Below the pieces are notes generated by a model. It was not told the origin of the DNA, searched no databases, and saw only the letters and a program-made list of their open reading frames with translations. Source: Lachnospiraceae bacterium (GTDB lineage Bacteria; Bacillota; Clostridia; Lachnospirales; Lachnospiraceae). From it: a stretch of DNA of 27,536 nucleotides. Positions 7,766 to 16,169 of the stretch are shown here, in pieces; position 1 is the stretch's first letter, and each line of letters opens with the position of its first letter. The stretch spans positions 1 through 27,536 of the forward strand of contig DNUZ01000040.1 of the NCBI GenBank assembly GCA_003507655.1, written 5' to 3'. A program made the translations under genes and the position numbers.

Positions 7766-9130
7766 TTAACGCTGATCCATAGGAATGAACTCCCTGTGGT
7801 CACAGACATTTTTATAGGCAGGACGCATGATCTTGCCATTGTAAGATAATTCTTCTAAACGGTGAGCACTCCATCCGGCAATACGGGCGATCGCAAAAAT
7901 AGGAGTGTAAAGCTCTAACGGAAGATCTAACATGCTGTAAGCAAATCCTGAGAAGAAATCCACATTTGGACTGACACCTTTGTAAATTTTTCTCTCTTCG
8001 GCAATGACTTTTGGTGCAAGGCGTTCTACTAAAGTGTAGAGTGCAAATTCCTCATTGAGTCCTTTTTCCTGTGACAATTCTTCTACGAAAGAGCGGAAGA
8101 TCCTTGCACGGGGATCGGAAAGTGAGTATACTGCGTGGCCCATACCATAGATCAGTCCGGCATGGTCAAAGGCCTCTTTGTTCAAAAGTGCCCGCAGGTA
8201 TGCTTCTACCTCAGCTTCATCGGTCCAGTCGTGTAAATGTTTTTTCATATCATCAAACATTTTTACAACTTTGATATTCGCACCACCGTGTCTTGGACCT
8301 TTTAAAGAGCCGATGGCTGCTGCGATCGCAGAATAAGTATCGGTTCCTGAAGAGGAGACGAGATGTGTGGTAAAAGTAGAGTTGTTACCACCGCCGTGTT
8401 CCATATGAAGGATCAGAGCAATGTCTAACAGCTTTGCTTCTAATGGTGTGTATTTGCTGTCAGGACGCAGTACATGCAGGATCGTCTCGGCAGTAGACTG
8501 TTCCGGCTGTGGAGCATGGATAAAAAGGCTGGCACCATCATGATAGTGGTTGTAAGCCTGATAGCCATAAACCGATAACAGCGGAAACAGACTGATGAGC
8601 TGAAGACACTGACGAAGAACATTCGGCAGTGTGATATCGTCTGCACGGTCATCATAAGAATACAGAGTCAGAACGCTTCTGGCGAGAGTATTCATCATAT
8701 CCTTGCTCGGCGCTTTCATAATGATATCACGCACAAAACTCGTCGGCAGGGTACGGTATTCACTCAACAGTGCACAAAAGCTCTGTAATTCTTCCTTTGT
8801 AGGCAGTTTTCCAAAGAGCAACAGATAAGTACACTCTTCAAAACCGAAATGGCTGCTTTTGTCAATTCCTTTGATGATATCCTCTACATTGTAGCCCCGG
8901 TAGTAGAGACTTCCATCGGCAGGAACTGATTTTCCGTCTACAATCTTAGTGGAGCAGACATCAGAAATTTCTGTCAGACCAACAAGAACACCCTTACCAT
9001 TCAGATCACGCAGACCGCGTTTTACATCATATTTACCATATAACTCAGGGTCGATCGTAGCAGCCTCAGAACACTTTTTTGAGAGCTCCATAATTTCAGG
9101 AGTTAATTCGTAAAAATTATTTGTAGTCAT
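7766..9130 (-). CDS. gltA: Citrate synthase (citrate/2-methylcitrate synthase family)
   Basis: Condenses oxaloacetate and acetyl-CoA to citrate in the cytoplasm. At 454 residues it is in the family range. Seen: the N-terminal fold motif SLYYRGYNVEDII, first catalytic histidine region LHMEHGGGNNSTFTTH, substrate-binding region GSLKGPRHGGAN, second histidine region IYGMGHAVYSLSDPRARIF and the catalytic aspartate region NVDFFSGFAY. AAAGGAGGG precedes the ATG at 9130. No aconitase or isocitrate dehydrogenase is linked, but pckA is nearby. A 2-methylcitrate synthase role cannot be excluded from sequence alone; the absence of prp genes favours citrate synthase. Confidence 0.94.
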   Translation of the reverse strand: MTTNNFYELTPEIMELSKKCSEAATIDPELYGKYDVKRGLRDLNGKGVLVGLTEISDVCSTKIVDGKSVPADGSLYYRGYNVEDIIKGIDKSSHFGFEECTYLLLFGKLPTKEELQSFCALLSEYRTLPTSFVRDIIMKAPSKDMMNTLARSVLTLYSYDDRADDITLPNVLRQCLQLISLFPLLSVYGYQAYNHYHDGASLFIHAPQPEQSTAETILHVLRPDSKYTPLEAKLLDIALILHMEHGGGNNSTFTTHLVSSSGTDTYSAIAAAIGSLKGPRHGGANIKVVKMFDDMKKHLHDWTDEAEVEAYLRALLNKEAFDHAGLIYGMGHAVYSLSDPRARIFRSFVEELSQEKGLNEEFALYTLVERLAPKVIAEERKIYKGVSPNVDFFSGFAYSMLDLPLELYTPIFAIARIAGWSAHRLEELSYNGKIMRPAYKNVCDHREFIPMDQR

Positions 9131-9157
9131 AGTTTCCCTCCTTTATGTTTCTGATAT

Positions 9158-9186
9158 ATCATAACATTCTATGAATACCGACACAA
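9158..9186 (-). promoter_or_regulatory. Citrate synthase promoter
   Basis: On the minus strand, TTGTGT (9181-9186) and TATGAT (9158-9163) are separated by 17 bp, about 28 bp before the start codon. Confidence 0.6.
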
Positions 9187-9268
9187 GAAAAATTCCACGA
9201 TTTCAAACTTTTTTTAAGAAAAATTTACGATTATTTTATAAATATGCAGACAGTATCTGATAAAATTA

Positions 9269-9277
9269 TGGTATACT
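9269..9277 (+). promoter_or_regulatory. Extended -10 promoter of cytidine deaminase
   Basis: TGGTATACT is an extended -10 box (TGn plus TATACT) 60 bp before the cdd start. No good -35 hexamer is visible at 16-18 bp, which is common for extended -10 promoters. Confidence 0.5.
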
Positions 9278-9336
9278 CAGAGGGAAAAGCGTGTCTGTAT
9301 TTTACGGGCAGAAATGCAAAGTGAGGAGGGTAGTAC

Positions 9337-9819
9337 ATGAGTGAAGTGCAGGATCAAAACTTAAATTCAGATCATTTGGATTTAAAGCATTTAGATAAAA
9401 AAACAGAAGAACTGTTAGTAAAAAAAGCAGGAGAAGCCAAAGAATATTCCTATTCTCCATATTCAGGCTTCCGGGTCGGAGCGGCACTCCTTACAAAGAG
9501 TGGCAGGATCTATACCGGCTGTAATATAGAAAATGCTGCATATACGCCAACGAACTGTGCAGAGCGGACAGCAGTCTTTAAAGCAGTGTCCGAAGGCGAG
9601 CGGGAATTTAGGGCGATCGCAGTCTGCGGGGACGCGGAAGAATATCTTGCACCCTGTGGAGTATGCCGTCAGGTATTGTTAGAATTTACAGAGCCTGAGA
9701 AGTTCGTCGTGCTGATGGCAGCAAAGAGCGGTGAATACAGGAAAATGACCTTAGCAGAACTGTTACCGGCATCATTTTCGAAGAGTGATTTATCCGCAGC
9801 ATCTGACGGTAAAAATTAA
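9337..9819 (+). CDS. cdd: Cytidine deaminase
   Basis: Zinc enzyme of pyrimidine salvage that deaminates cytidine and deoxycytidine to uridine forms. The zinc site is complete: Cys74 and catalytic Glu76 in TNCAERTA, Cys107 and Cys110 in APCGVCRQVL. SPYSGFRVGAALL and GCNIENAAYTPTNCAE are family signatures. At 160 residues it is about 25 longer than the usual ~135, because of a charged N-terminal extension (residues 1-20) and a short C-terminal tail. The start is supported by GGAGGG six nt before the ATG, so the extension is probably real. It lies alone between citrate synthase and pckA. Confidence 0.95.
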   Translation: MSEVQDQNLNSDHLDLKHLDKKTEELLVKKAGEAKEYSYSPYSGFRVGAALLTKSGRIYTGCNIENAAYTPTNCAERTAVFKAVSEGEREFRAIAVCGDAEEYLAPCGVCRQVLLEFTEPEKFVVLMAAKSGEYRKMTLAELLPASFSKSDLSAASDGKN

Positions 9820-9839
9820 AGAAATTTCGTCAAAAGATA

Positions 9840-9930
9840 TTGACAAAAACTTAACATAGTGTATAGTGTACTGTAGTGTATTTTTTTTAATACATTACAT
9901 AAAGATGTCTCATTGAGATACCGTAATGTA
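9840..9930 (+). promoter_or_regulatory. pckA promoter with repeated TARTGTA motifs and leader dyads
   Basis: TTGACA (9840-9845) and TATAGT (9862-9867), spacer 16, form the promoter. TAGTGTA occurs as direct repeats at 9857-9863, 9864-9870 and 9874-9880, then inverted as TACATTA at 9891-9897 and direct as TAATGTA at 9924-9930. In the leader, GTAGTGTATT (9873-9882) can pair with AATACATTAC (9889-9898), while TACATTAC (9891-9898) can instead pair with GTAATGTA (9923-9930). The layout suggests an operator array or a switchable leader. Confidence 0.65.
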
Positions 9931-9969
9931 GACGCCTATTACTAAAAAAAGAAGAGAGGTAAATGGAAG

Positions 9970-11574
9970 ATGGCAAACATTGATTTAAGTAAGTATGGTA
10001 TTACCGGAACTACAGAAATTGTCTACAATCCTTCTTACGATACGTTATTTGAGGAAGAGACAAAACCGGAACTGGAAGGCTTTGAAAAAGGTCAGGTTAG
10101 TGAGCTTGGTGCTGTTAACGTAATGACTGGTATTTATACAGGCCGTTCCCCAAAAGACAAATATATCGTAATGGATGAGAACTCCAAGGACACTGTATGG
10201 TGGACTTCTGATGAGTATAAGAACGACAACCATCCTGCAACTCAGGAAGCATGGGATGCAGTAAAAGAGCTTGCTAAGAAAGAGCTTTCTAACAAGAAAC
10301 TTTTCGTAGTAGATGCATTCTGCGGAGCAAACAAAGATACCCGTATGGCAATCCGTTTCATCGTAGAAGTTGCTTGGCAGGCACATTTCGTAACAAACAT
10401 GTTTATCAAACCAACTGCTGAAGAGCTTGAGAACTTCGAGCCTGATTTCGTTGTTTACAACGCATCTAAAGCAAAAGTTGAGAACTATAAAGAGTTAGGT
10501 CTTAATTCTGAGACAGCAGTAATGTTCAACATTACAACAAAAGAGCAGGTTATCATCAACACATGGTACGGCGGAGAGATGAAAAAAGGTATGTTCTCTA
10601 TGATGAACTACTTCCTGCCGCTGAAAGGCATGGCTTCCATGCACTGCTCTGCAAACACTGACATGAACGGTGAAAACACAGCAATCTTCTTCGGTCTGTC
10701 CGGAACAGGTAAAACAACTCTTTCTACAGACCCGAAACGTCTGCTGATCGGTGATGACGAGCACGGCTGGGATGACAACGGCGTATTCAACTTCGAAGGC
10801 GGATGCTACGCAAAAGTTATCAACCTGGACAAAGAATCCGAACCGGATATCTACAATGCAATCAAACGTAACGCTCTGCTTGAGAACGTTACTCTGGACG
10901 AAAACGGCAAGATCGACTTCGCTGACAAGAGCGTAACAGAAAATACTCGTGTATCTTACCCGATCAACCATATCCAGAACATCGTTCGCCCAATCTCTTC
11001 TGCACCGGCTGCTAAAAACGTAATCTTCCTGTCCGCAGATGCATTCGGCGTACTGCCTCCAGTATCTATCCTGACAGAAGCTCAGACACAGTACTACTTC
11101 CTGTCTGGTTTCACAGCTAAACTGGCTGGTACAGAACGTGGTATCACAGAACCGACTCCGACATTCTCAGCTTGCTTCGGCCAGGCATTCCTGGAGCTGC
11201 ATCCTACAAAATATGCAGAAGAACTGGTTAAGAAGATGGAGAAGAGCGGTGCAAAAGCATACCTGGTAAATACAGGATGGAACGGAACAGGCAAACGTAT
11301 CTCCATCAAAGATACTCGTGGTATCATCGATGCTATCCTGAACGGAGATATCAAGAATGCTCCTACAAAGACCATTCCATACTTCAACTTCGAAGTTCCT
11401 ACAGAACTGCCAGGCGTTGATCCAGCTATTCTGGACCCACGTGACACATACGCTGATGCTTCCGAATGGGAAACAAAAGCAAAAGATCTGGCTGACAGAT
11501 TCATCAAGAACTTTGCTAAATACGAAGGAAATGCTGCCGGTAAAGCTCTGGTTTCCGCTGGTCCTCAGAAATAA
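9970..11574 (+). CDS. pckA: Phosphoenolpyruvate carboxykinase (ATP)
   Basis: Interconverts oxaloacetate plus ATP and PEP plus CO2 plus ADP. In anaerobic gut Firmicutes it can run either toward gluconeogenesis or CO2 fixation; direction cannot be read from sequence. The 534-residue length matches the ATP-dependent family. Seen: [11 protein letters not shown], the substrate region [20 protein letters not shown], the P-loop [11 protein letters not shown] (from residue 242, Lys248), and the kinase-2-like LIGDDEHGW. Codons differ from neighbours (frequent AAC, GTT, GCT, CTG, GAA), the kind of bias expected of a highly expressed gene. It has its own promoter with repeated motifs and a strong terminator. 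Confidence 0.98.
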   Translation: MANIDLSKYGITGTTEIVYNPSYDTLFEEETKPELEGFEKGQVSELGAVNVMTGIYTGRSPKDKYIVMDENSKDTVWWTSDEYKNDNHPATQEAWDAVKELAKKELSNKKLFVVDAFCGANKDTRMAIRFIVEVAWQAHFVTNMFIKPTAEELENFEPDFVVYNASKAKVENYKELGLNSETAVMFNITTKEQVIINTWYGGEMKKGMFSMMNYFLPLKGMASMHCSANTDMNGENTAIFFGLSGTGKTTLSTDPKRLLIGDDEHGWDDNGVFNFEGGCYAKVINLDKESEPDIYNAIKRNALLENVTLDENGKIDFADKSVTENTRVSYPINHIQNIVRPISSAPAAKNVIFLSADAFGVLPPVSILTEAQTQYYFLSGFTAKLAGTERGITEPTPTFSACFGQAFLELHPTKYAEELVKKMEKSGAKAYLVNTGWNGTGKRISIKDTRGIIDAILNGDIKNAPTKTIPYFNFEVPTELPGVDPAILDPRDTYADASEWETKAKDLADRFIKNFAKYEGNAAGKALVSAGPQK

Positions 11575-11614
11575 GAATAAGACTGCCGAAATCAAACTTT
11601 TCAAAAGCTTATAC

Positions 11615-11646
11615 AAAAGGACACCGCAAAATTGCGGTGTCCTTTT
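11615..11646. terminator. pckA terminator
   Basis: A 13-bp perfect stem (AAAAGGACACCGC at 11615-11627, complement at 11634-11646) with loop AAAATT, followed by a T-run. It may also serve the convergent ppk gene, for which no nearer hairpin is seen. Confidence 0.92.
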
Positions 11647-11789
11647 TTATGCCGAAATGCCTCCGCATGGCAGTCCAGATGGAGCACATTGCGCCCATTG
11701 CCCTGCGGCGGGGAATTTGTCGTGAGCAGATACATTTTACATTTATCATACCTGAAAATAAGACTATTATAAACACAAAACAGTCGCCG

Positions 11790-13841
11790 TCACACGTTTT
11801 TTGACGCTGCTGCTTCATACGCCTGCTGATAGAAGGTTTCCTGAGCATCCACCGGACGCTCGATCGTCATCGGGATTCTGTAATTTCCTTCCGAATCCTC
11901 ATGACGGGCCTTCTGATTATCATTTAACATGATCCGGAACATCTCAAGCAGACGTTCTCTGATTACCGGATCGCAGACAGGAGCTGCGACTTCCACACGT
12001 CTTAAGGTGTTTCGCGTCATATAATCGGCTGACGCAATATAAACTTTCTCTCTTCCCTTACTTCCGAAAATATAAATTCTCGAATGTTCCAGAAATCTTC
12101 CTACAATGCTGATCACACGAATATTTTCCGTTGCATCTTTTACGCCCGGGATCAGACAGCAGATGCCGCGGATGATCAGATCAATCTTTACTCCGGCACA
12201 GGAAGCTTCGATCAGCCTGTCTATGATCTTTTTGTCAGTAAGAGCGTTCATTTTCAGCCCGATATAAGCATCTTTTCCGGCAAGTGCAGCTGCAATCTCA
12301 TCATCGATCATCGCCAGCACTTTATTTTGCAGACAGAGCGGTGCTACCAGCAATTTGTCTGTGTGTTCTACGACTTCTCCCATCGCCAGTGCCTGGAAAA
12401 CTCTTCTCGCCTCTTTTGCGATCTCTGTATCGGCTGTCATCAGGGAAAGGTCTGTGTAAAGACACGCCGTTTTTTCGTTATAATTTCCTGTTCCGATCTG
12501 CGTGATATACTGCACTTCATCGCCGGCTTTTCTGGTGATCTGGCACAGTTTGGAATGTACTTTAAATCCATCCAGCCCATAGATCACATGACATCCGGCA
12601 CGCTCCAGCCTTCTTGACCACTCGATGTTATTTTCCTCGTCAAATCTTGCCTTTAATTCTACAAGTGCCAGCACTTCCTTGCCATTTTCCGCTGCCTCGA
12701 TCAGAGCTTCCACCACTTTACTCTGTTTTGCCACACGGTAGAGCGTCATTTTTACGGAAAGGACATCTTTGTCGTTTGCAGCTTCATGCAGCATCGTAAG
12801 AAACGGTTTCATGCTGTCATACGGATAAGATAAAAATTTGTCCCCCTCCAGAATCTGATCCAGAATCGGTCTGCCTTCTTCAAACTGCACAGATTTCTGC
12901 GGAATCCGTTTTTGATAGAACAGTTCCGGCACGTAACGCAGTTTATCCTGGATTTCATAGACAAATGACAGATCCAGCGGTCCCTCATTATAGAAAACAT
13001 AGTCACGGTCAAGATCCAGATAATGACACAGAGTACTGATCACTTCACCATCCATTTCCCGTGACAATTCCAGACGGATCGGAGCCAGTTTTTTCCTCTG
13101 TTTGATCACTTCCACCATAAAATCACGATAATCCAGATCTTCGTCATACAGTGCATCTGCGTCAATATCTGCATTTCTGGTGATGCGGATCAGTGATTTT
13201 GCTTTTACACGATAACCCTTAAAAATTTCCGGCATATAATGGAGAATCACTTCTTCTGCCAGAATATAAGTGCCGCGTTTGCCGGGAAGTTCTATCAGAC
13301 GTTTGAACATACCACTGCTGCATGGAATGATACCCAGCTTCTCTTTTCCGCTCTTTGTCTCCAGCACTACGACTGCATAGATTTCTTTATTTCGCAAAAA
13401 TGGAAACGGCTGTCTTTTTGCCACGATCGTCGGGAAAATGATCGGTGCGATTTCACCCTGAAAATAGCGTTTAACGTATTCGCTTTCTTTTTCATTCATC
13501 TTCTTGAAATCCGTGATGCAGATATCATATTCTTCCAGTTCTTCCATGATTTCATCGTAAACGACATTTCTGCGACGGTTCAGTTTTCCGACTTCCGCAA
13601 GGATCTTTTTGATCTGCTCCTCCGGTGTAAGATTTGTTTTATTATCACGGATATCTTTCTTCAAAAGCATCTGATCTACGAGCGATCCCACACGCACCAT
13701 AAAAAATTCATCCAGATTGCTCTGATAGATTGCTGCAAAATTCAGTCTTTCACAGAGCGGCACTTTTTTATTTTCCGCCTCTTCCAAAACACGTTCATTA
13801 AATTTCAGCCACGACAGTTCCCGGTTCATATATTTTCTCAT
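11790..13841 (-). CDS. ppk: Polyphosphate kinase 1
   Basis: Reversibly transfers the ATP gamma-phosphate onto polyphosphate chains. The 683 residues match PPK1. Domain order seen: N-terminal MNRELSWLKFNERVLEEA, head domain, then two phospholipase-D-like lobes. The phosphorylated-histidine motif is VHSKLCQITRK, followed by IGTGNYNEKTACLYTDLSL; the second conserved histidine is in FLEHSRIYIFG. GGAGGAG lies 10 nt before the ATG at 13841. A long leader carries a hairpin and, farther upstream, two 11-bp-spaced TTTACATGG repeats that look like a PhoP/PhoB site, so phosphate-starvation control is likely. No exopolyphosphatase gene is adjacent. Confidence 0.97.
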   Translation of the reverse strand: MRKYMNRELSWLKFNERVLEEAENKKVPLCERLNFAAIYQSNLDEFFMVRVGSLVDQMLLKKDIRDNKTNLTPEEQIKKILAEVGKLNRRRNVVYDEIMEELEEYDICITDFKKMNEKESEYVKRYFQGEIAPIIFPTIVAKRQPFPFLRNKEIYAVVVLETKSGKEKLGIIPCSSGMFKRLIELPGKRGTYILAEEVILHYMPEIFKGYRVKAKSLIRITRNADIDADALYDEDLDYRDFMVEVIKQRKKLAPIRLELSREMDGEVISTLCHYLDLDRDYVFYNEGPLDLSFVYEIQDKLRYVPELFYQKRIPQKSVQFEEGRPILDQILEGDKFLSYPYDSMKPFLTMLHEAANDKDVLSVKMTLYRVAKQSKVVEALIEAAENGKEVLALVELKARFDEENNIEWSRRLERAGCHVIYGLDGFKVHSKLCQITRKAGDEVQYITQIGTGNYNEKTACLYTDLSLMTADTEIAKEARRVFQALAMGEVVEHTDKLLVAPLCLQNKVLAMIDDEIAAALAGKDAYIGLKMNALTDKKIIDRLIEASCAGVKIDLIIRGICCLIPGVKDATENIRVISIVGRFLEHSRIYIFGSKGREKVYIASADYMTRNTLRRVEVAAPVCDPVIRERLLEMFRIMLNDNQKARHEDSEGNYRIPMTIERPVDAQETFYQQAYEAAASKNV

Positions 13842-13900
13842 TTATTATTCTCTCCTCCTCAATAAAATGTGATGCCCTTAACAGCTTTTTCGTTGCGTGC

Positions 13901-13935
13901 ATTTAAGCCAGACACACGTGAGACCTGGGCTAAAT
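13901..13935 (-). other. Hairpin in the ppk leader
   Basis: On the transcribed (minus) strand ATTTAGCCCAG and CTGGCTTAAAT pair over 11 positions with one mismatch and one G-U pair, closing a 13-nt loop that contains CACGTG. It lies about 60 nt before the ppk start. A regulatory role is possible but not shown. Confidence 0.35.
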
Positions 13936-14006
13936 CCCATAAAAATGGCATTCTACCTTTAACCATAAATTTATTTTACTGCCACAAGATCAAATCCTCT
14001 GCAATG

Positions 14007-14026
14007 CCATGTAAAATCCATGTAAA
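14007..14026 (-). promoter_or_regulatory. Putative Pho box upstream of ppk
   Basis: On the minus strand TTTACATGG occurs twice (14018-14026 and 14007-14015) exactly 11 bp apart. PhoB/PhoP response regulators bind TTxACA-type direct repeats with 11-bp periodicity, and ppk belongs to the Pho regulon in several bacteria. A weak -10 (TAAAAT) lies about 30 bp downstream. Confidence 0.6.
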
Positions 14027-14110
14027 GAATCTTACTATTCGAAAATGAAACCCCACTCAGACAAATCTGTTGCCCACCACTTATAAAAGTTTGAATCTTT
14101 TCCAATTAAC

Positions 14111-14149
14111 GTAAAAAGGACAACAGATTTTCTCTGCTGTCCTTTTTAC
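14111..14149. terminator. Terminator of the lipoprotein operon
   Basis: GTAAAAAGGACA (14111-14122) pairs with TGTCCTTTTTAC (14138-14149); after one A-C mismatch the stem continues CAGA/TCTG around a 5-nt loop. It lies 45 bp after the last lipoprotein gene, and on the minus strand the 3' arm ends in a T-run. Confidence 0.88.
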
Positions 14150-14193
14150 ATCCTGCATGATTACATGATGTGCGTCTCTGCACTTTTTTGTTT

Positions 14194-15570
14194 TTAGTAT
14201 GGATAGAAGTTTCCGTTTGCATCGGTTACGCCATCGTTACCGAATGTATACTGCATTCCGCCGCTGTCTACCCAGTTTCCGTTTGCATCCTGTGTCACGG
14301 AAATATAATTGCCCTGGTCATCATAAAAACCGTTGGTGCTGCCGCCGGTATTACCTCCTGTGTTTCCACCGGTATTGCCATTGTTTCCATTGTTGCCATT
14401 ATTTCCGTTGTTGCCATTATTTCCGTTGTTGCCGTTATTATTTCCGCTGTTGTCATATGGATAATAATTGCCGTAATTATCGGTTACACCATACTGACCA
14501 AAGGTGTAAACAATGCCGTTTCCATCTACCCAGTTTCCGTTGCTGTTTTTATAAACTGTGATCAGATTTCCCTGATTGTCATAGAAACTGCTGGTCTGAG
14601 TAGCTCCGCCGTTGTTATTGTTGTTATCACCGCCGTTATTGTTATTTCCGCCGTTGTTGTTATTATTGTCGCTGTTTCCACCCTGCGGATTGTAGGTAAA
14701 GCTTGCACCGTTGCTGTTTGTGATACCGTTTGCATTAAAATAATAAATCGCTCCGCTGCTGTCTACCCAGTTTCCGTCGCTGTCCTGATAGATATAAACT
14801 GCGTTGCCGTTGCTGTCATAAACATACTGACCGTTCTGGTTGGAATCAGAATTGCCATCGTTAGAAGCTGTGCTTCCGGACTCGGACTGTGTTGTACTGT
14901 TCGACTCGGAAGATGTTATATTATTCTTTTTAGTCTCAGATGTTGTTGTGCTCGATGTTTTCAGCAGTTTCAGACTCTCCACAGAAGTACGGATCGCTTC
15001 CATTGCCGTTGCATCATCCTGCATAACCTGACCATTGACCGAATAAATATCCTCATCTCCTACCAGGTTATATGCTACCGAGTACGCATACTTACTATTT
15101 GTACTCTTACATTTGATGGTTGTGTGATATGCCTCGTAAGAACCCATGGTATTTTTCTTGTATTCTACAACTGCATAATCGGTTTTGGATTTTCCGGCTT
15201 TCTCCAGATTATTCAGTACTTCTTCTTCAGAGGACGGGAAAACAAGTCCGTTCGTCTCATCTCCGGAATAATGTACGATCGTGATCGTTCCCTGGTTCGG
15301 TGACTCAAAGGTCCATTCTTTTGTGCCTTCTTTTTTCATTGTCCAGGTGTCATCCGGAAGTTTGATAGAAATACTGCCATCTTTTGATTTAAATGTTGTG
15401 GATGTATTTGTAGCTTTCTTTGCTGTTTCGCTCTCTGTCTGTTTCTCTGTAACACGAATCGTTTCGCTGCTCGTCTCAGTTTCCTGTGCTTTCTTTTTAC
15501 AGCCGGTAGCCAGACAGGAAATGGACAGAGCGAGTACCAGACAAGTTACGATTTTTGATCTCATTTTCAT
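14194..15570 (-). CDS. Repeat-bearing lipoprotein A (three 44-residue repeats)
   Basis: Secreted lipoprotein of 458 residues: signal peptide 1-23 and lipidated Cys24 (SCLATGC), then a Thr/Glu-rich linker. Residues about 58-205 form a globular domain (SISIKLPDDTWTMKKEG, later TSVESLKLL) shared with the first gene of the operon. Three copies of a 44-residue repeat follow at about 250-293, 329-372 and 415-458, each built on FYDxxGN, NGxWVD, GxxYxF and GVTDxxGNxYPY. They are joined by Ser-rich and very Asn/Gly-rich linkers, including six NNG triplets. GGAGGAG precedes the ATG. Third gene of the operon. No named family recognised; repeats look like small beta modules, perhaps for cell-wall or glycan contact (inference). 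Confidence 0.85.
   Translation of the reverse strand: MKMRSKIVTCLVLALSISCLATGCKKKAQETETSSETIRVTEKQTESETAKKATNTSTTFKSKDGSISIKLPDDTWTMKKEGTKEWTFESPNQGTITIVHYSGDETNGLVFPSSEEEVLNNLEKAGKSKTDYAVVEYKKNTMGSYEAYHTTIKCKSTNSKYAYSVAYNLVGDEDIYSVNGQVMQDDATAMEAIRTSVESLKLLKTSSTTTSETKKNNITSSESNSTTQSESGSTASNDGNSDSNQNGQYVYDSNGNAVYIYQDSDGNWVDSSGAIYYFNANGITNSNGASFTYNPQGGNSDNNNNNGGNNNNGGDNNNNNGGATQTSSFYDNQGNLITVYKNSNGNWVDGNGIVYTFGQYGVTDNYGNYYPYDNSGNNNGNNGNNGNNGNNGNNGNNGNTGGNTGGNTGGSTNGFYDDQGNYISVTQDANGNWVDSGGMQYTFGNDGVTDANGNFYPY
14390..14452 (+). repeat. Short tandem repeat encoding the NNG tract
   Basis: The plus strand shows repeated TTGTTGCCATTATTTCCG units (18 nt, some variant), which on the minus strand encode consecutive Asn-Asn-Gly triplets in lipoprotein A. 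Tracts like this change length by replication slippage. Confidence 0.8.
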
Positions 15571-15653
15571 CTATACTCCTCCATTCTGGTTGTTACCTTC
15601 TTTGACTTCCATATTCTACGCTTTCGCAGATATAATGTCAATCAAAAACCGGT

Positions 15654-16139
15654 TTAATATGGATAGAAAACGCCATTCTGATCGGTTACGCCATCATCGC
15701 CAAACTGGTAGGTCATACCGCTTTCATCAACCCACTGTCCCTGGCTGTTTTTGTGAACGGTGATCCAGGTTCCGCCATCATCATAGAAGCCATTGGTATC
15801 GCCTTCACCATTATCGGCTGCCGGATTATCGACGTTATTCTCGGTATCCGGTGCCTGTGTTTCCGGCTGCTGCACTACCTCTGTTTCCACTCTTGTCTCC
15901 AGATCCGGATGTGTTTCCGGTGTCTGCGTATCTTGGCTCTGATTCTGGTCATCCGCTGCCTGATTCTGATCCTCTGCGGCTGAAGTCTGGGCAGAATCCT
16001 GACCTGCTCCCCGCTGTGTCTGATCCTGGGTCTGTTTTGTGCTGCTGTTCGTATCCCCACTGTGGCTGCCGCATCCTGTCATCAGAAGAGCCGATGAGAG
16101 GACTGCTGCTGCCATAAAATGTAATGCCTTATTTTTCAT
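15654..16139 (-). CDS. Repeat-bearing lipoprotein B (one repeat)
   Basis: A 161-residue lipoprotein: signal peptide to residue 22 and lipidated Cys23 (ALLMTGC). The mature protein begins with a ~90-residue disordered Gln/Asp/Thr-rich stalk (many DQNQ and QTQ runs) and ends with a single 44-residue repeat (FYDDGG, QGQWVDESGMTYQF, GVTDQNGVFYPY) that closely matches the last repeat of lipoprotein A. It lacks the globular domain of its neighbours. A GGAG ribosome site is 13 nt from the ATG, rather far. It lies 30 nt after lipoprotein C and 83 nt before lipoprotein A. It looks like a minimal display form of the repeat on a stalk; function unknown. Confidence 0.83.
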   Translation of the reverse strand: MKNKALHFMAAAVLSSALLMTGCGSHSGDTNSSTKQTQDQTQRGAGQDSAQTSAAEDQNQAADDQNQSQDTQTPETHPDLETRVETEVVQQPETQAPDTENNVDNPAADNGEGDTNGFYDDGGTWITVHKNSQGQWVDESGMTYQFGDDGVTDQNGVFYPY

Positions 16140-16169
16140 AATAATATTTACACTCCTTTATATCCTGTT

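Noticed and set aside
10495..10971. Minus-strand 158-codon frame inside pckA
   Set aside because: It is a shadow of a highly biased gene on the other strand; Phe/Val/Cys-rich with no domain.
13239..13865. Plus-strand 208-codon frame opposite the ppk 5' half
   Set aside because: Antisense shadow rich in Phe/His; ppk on the minus strand is complete and well supported.
14342..14452. Regular short repeats suggesting a CRISPR array
   Set aside because: The units are contiguous 18-nt coding repeats (Asn-Asn-Gly) without unique spacers, inside a lipoprotein gene.
14170..15303. Long plus-strand reading frame (377 codons) rich in Ile/Val/Cys
   Set aside because: It is antisense to lipoprotein A. 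Its composition mirrors the Asn/Gly/Thr-rich protein on the other strand and it has no ribosome site or family match.
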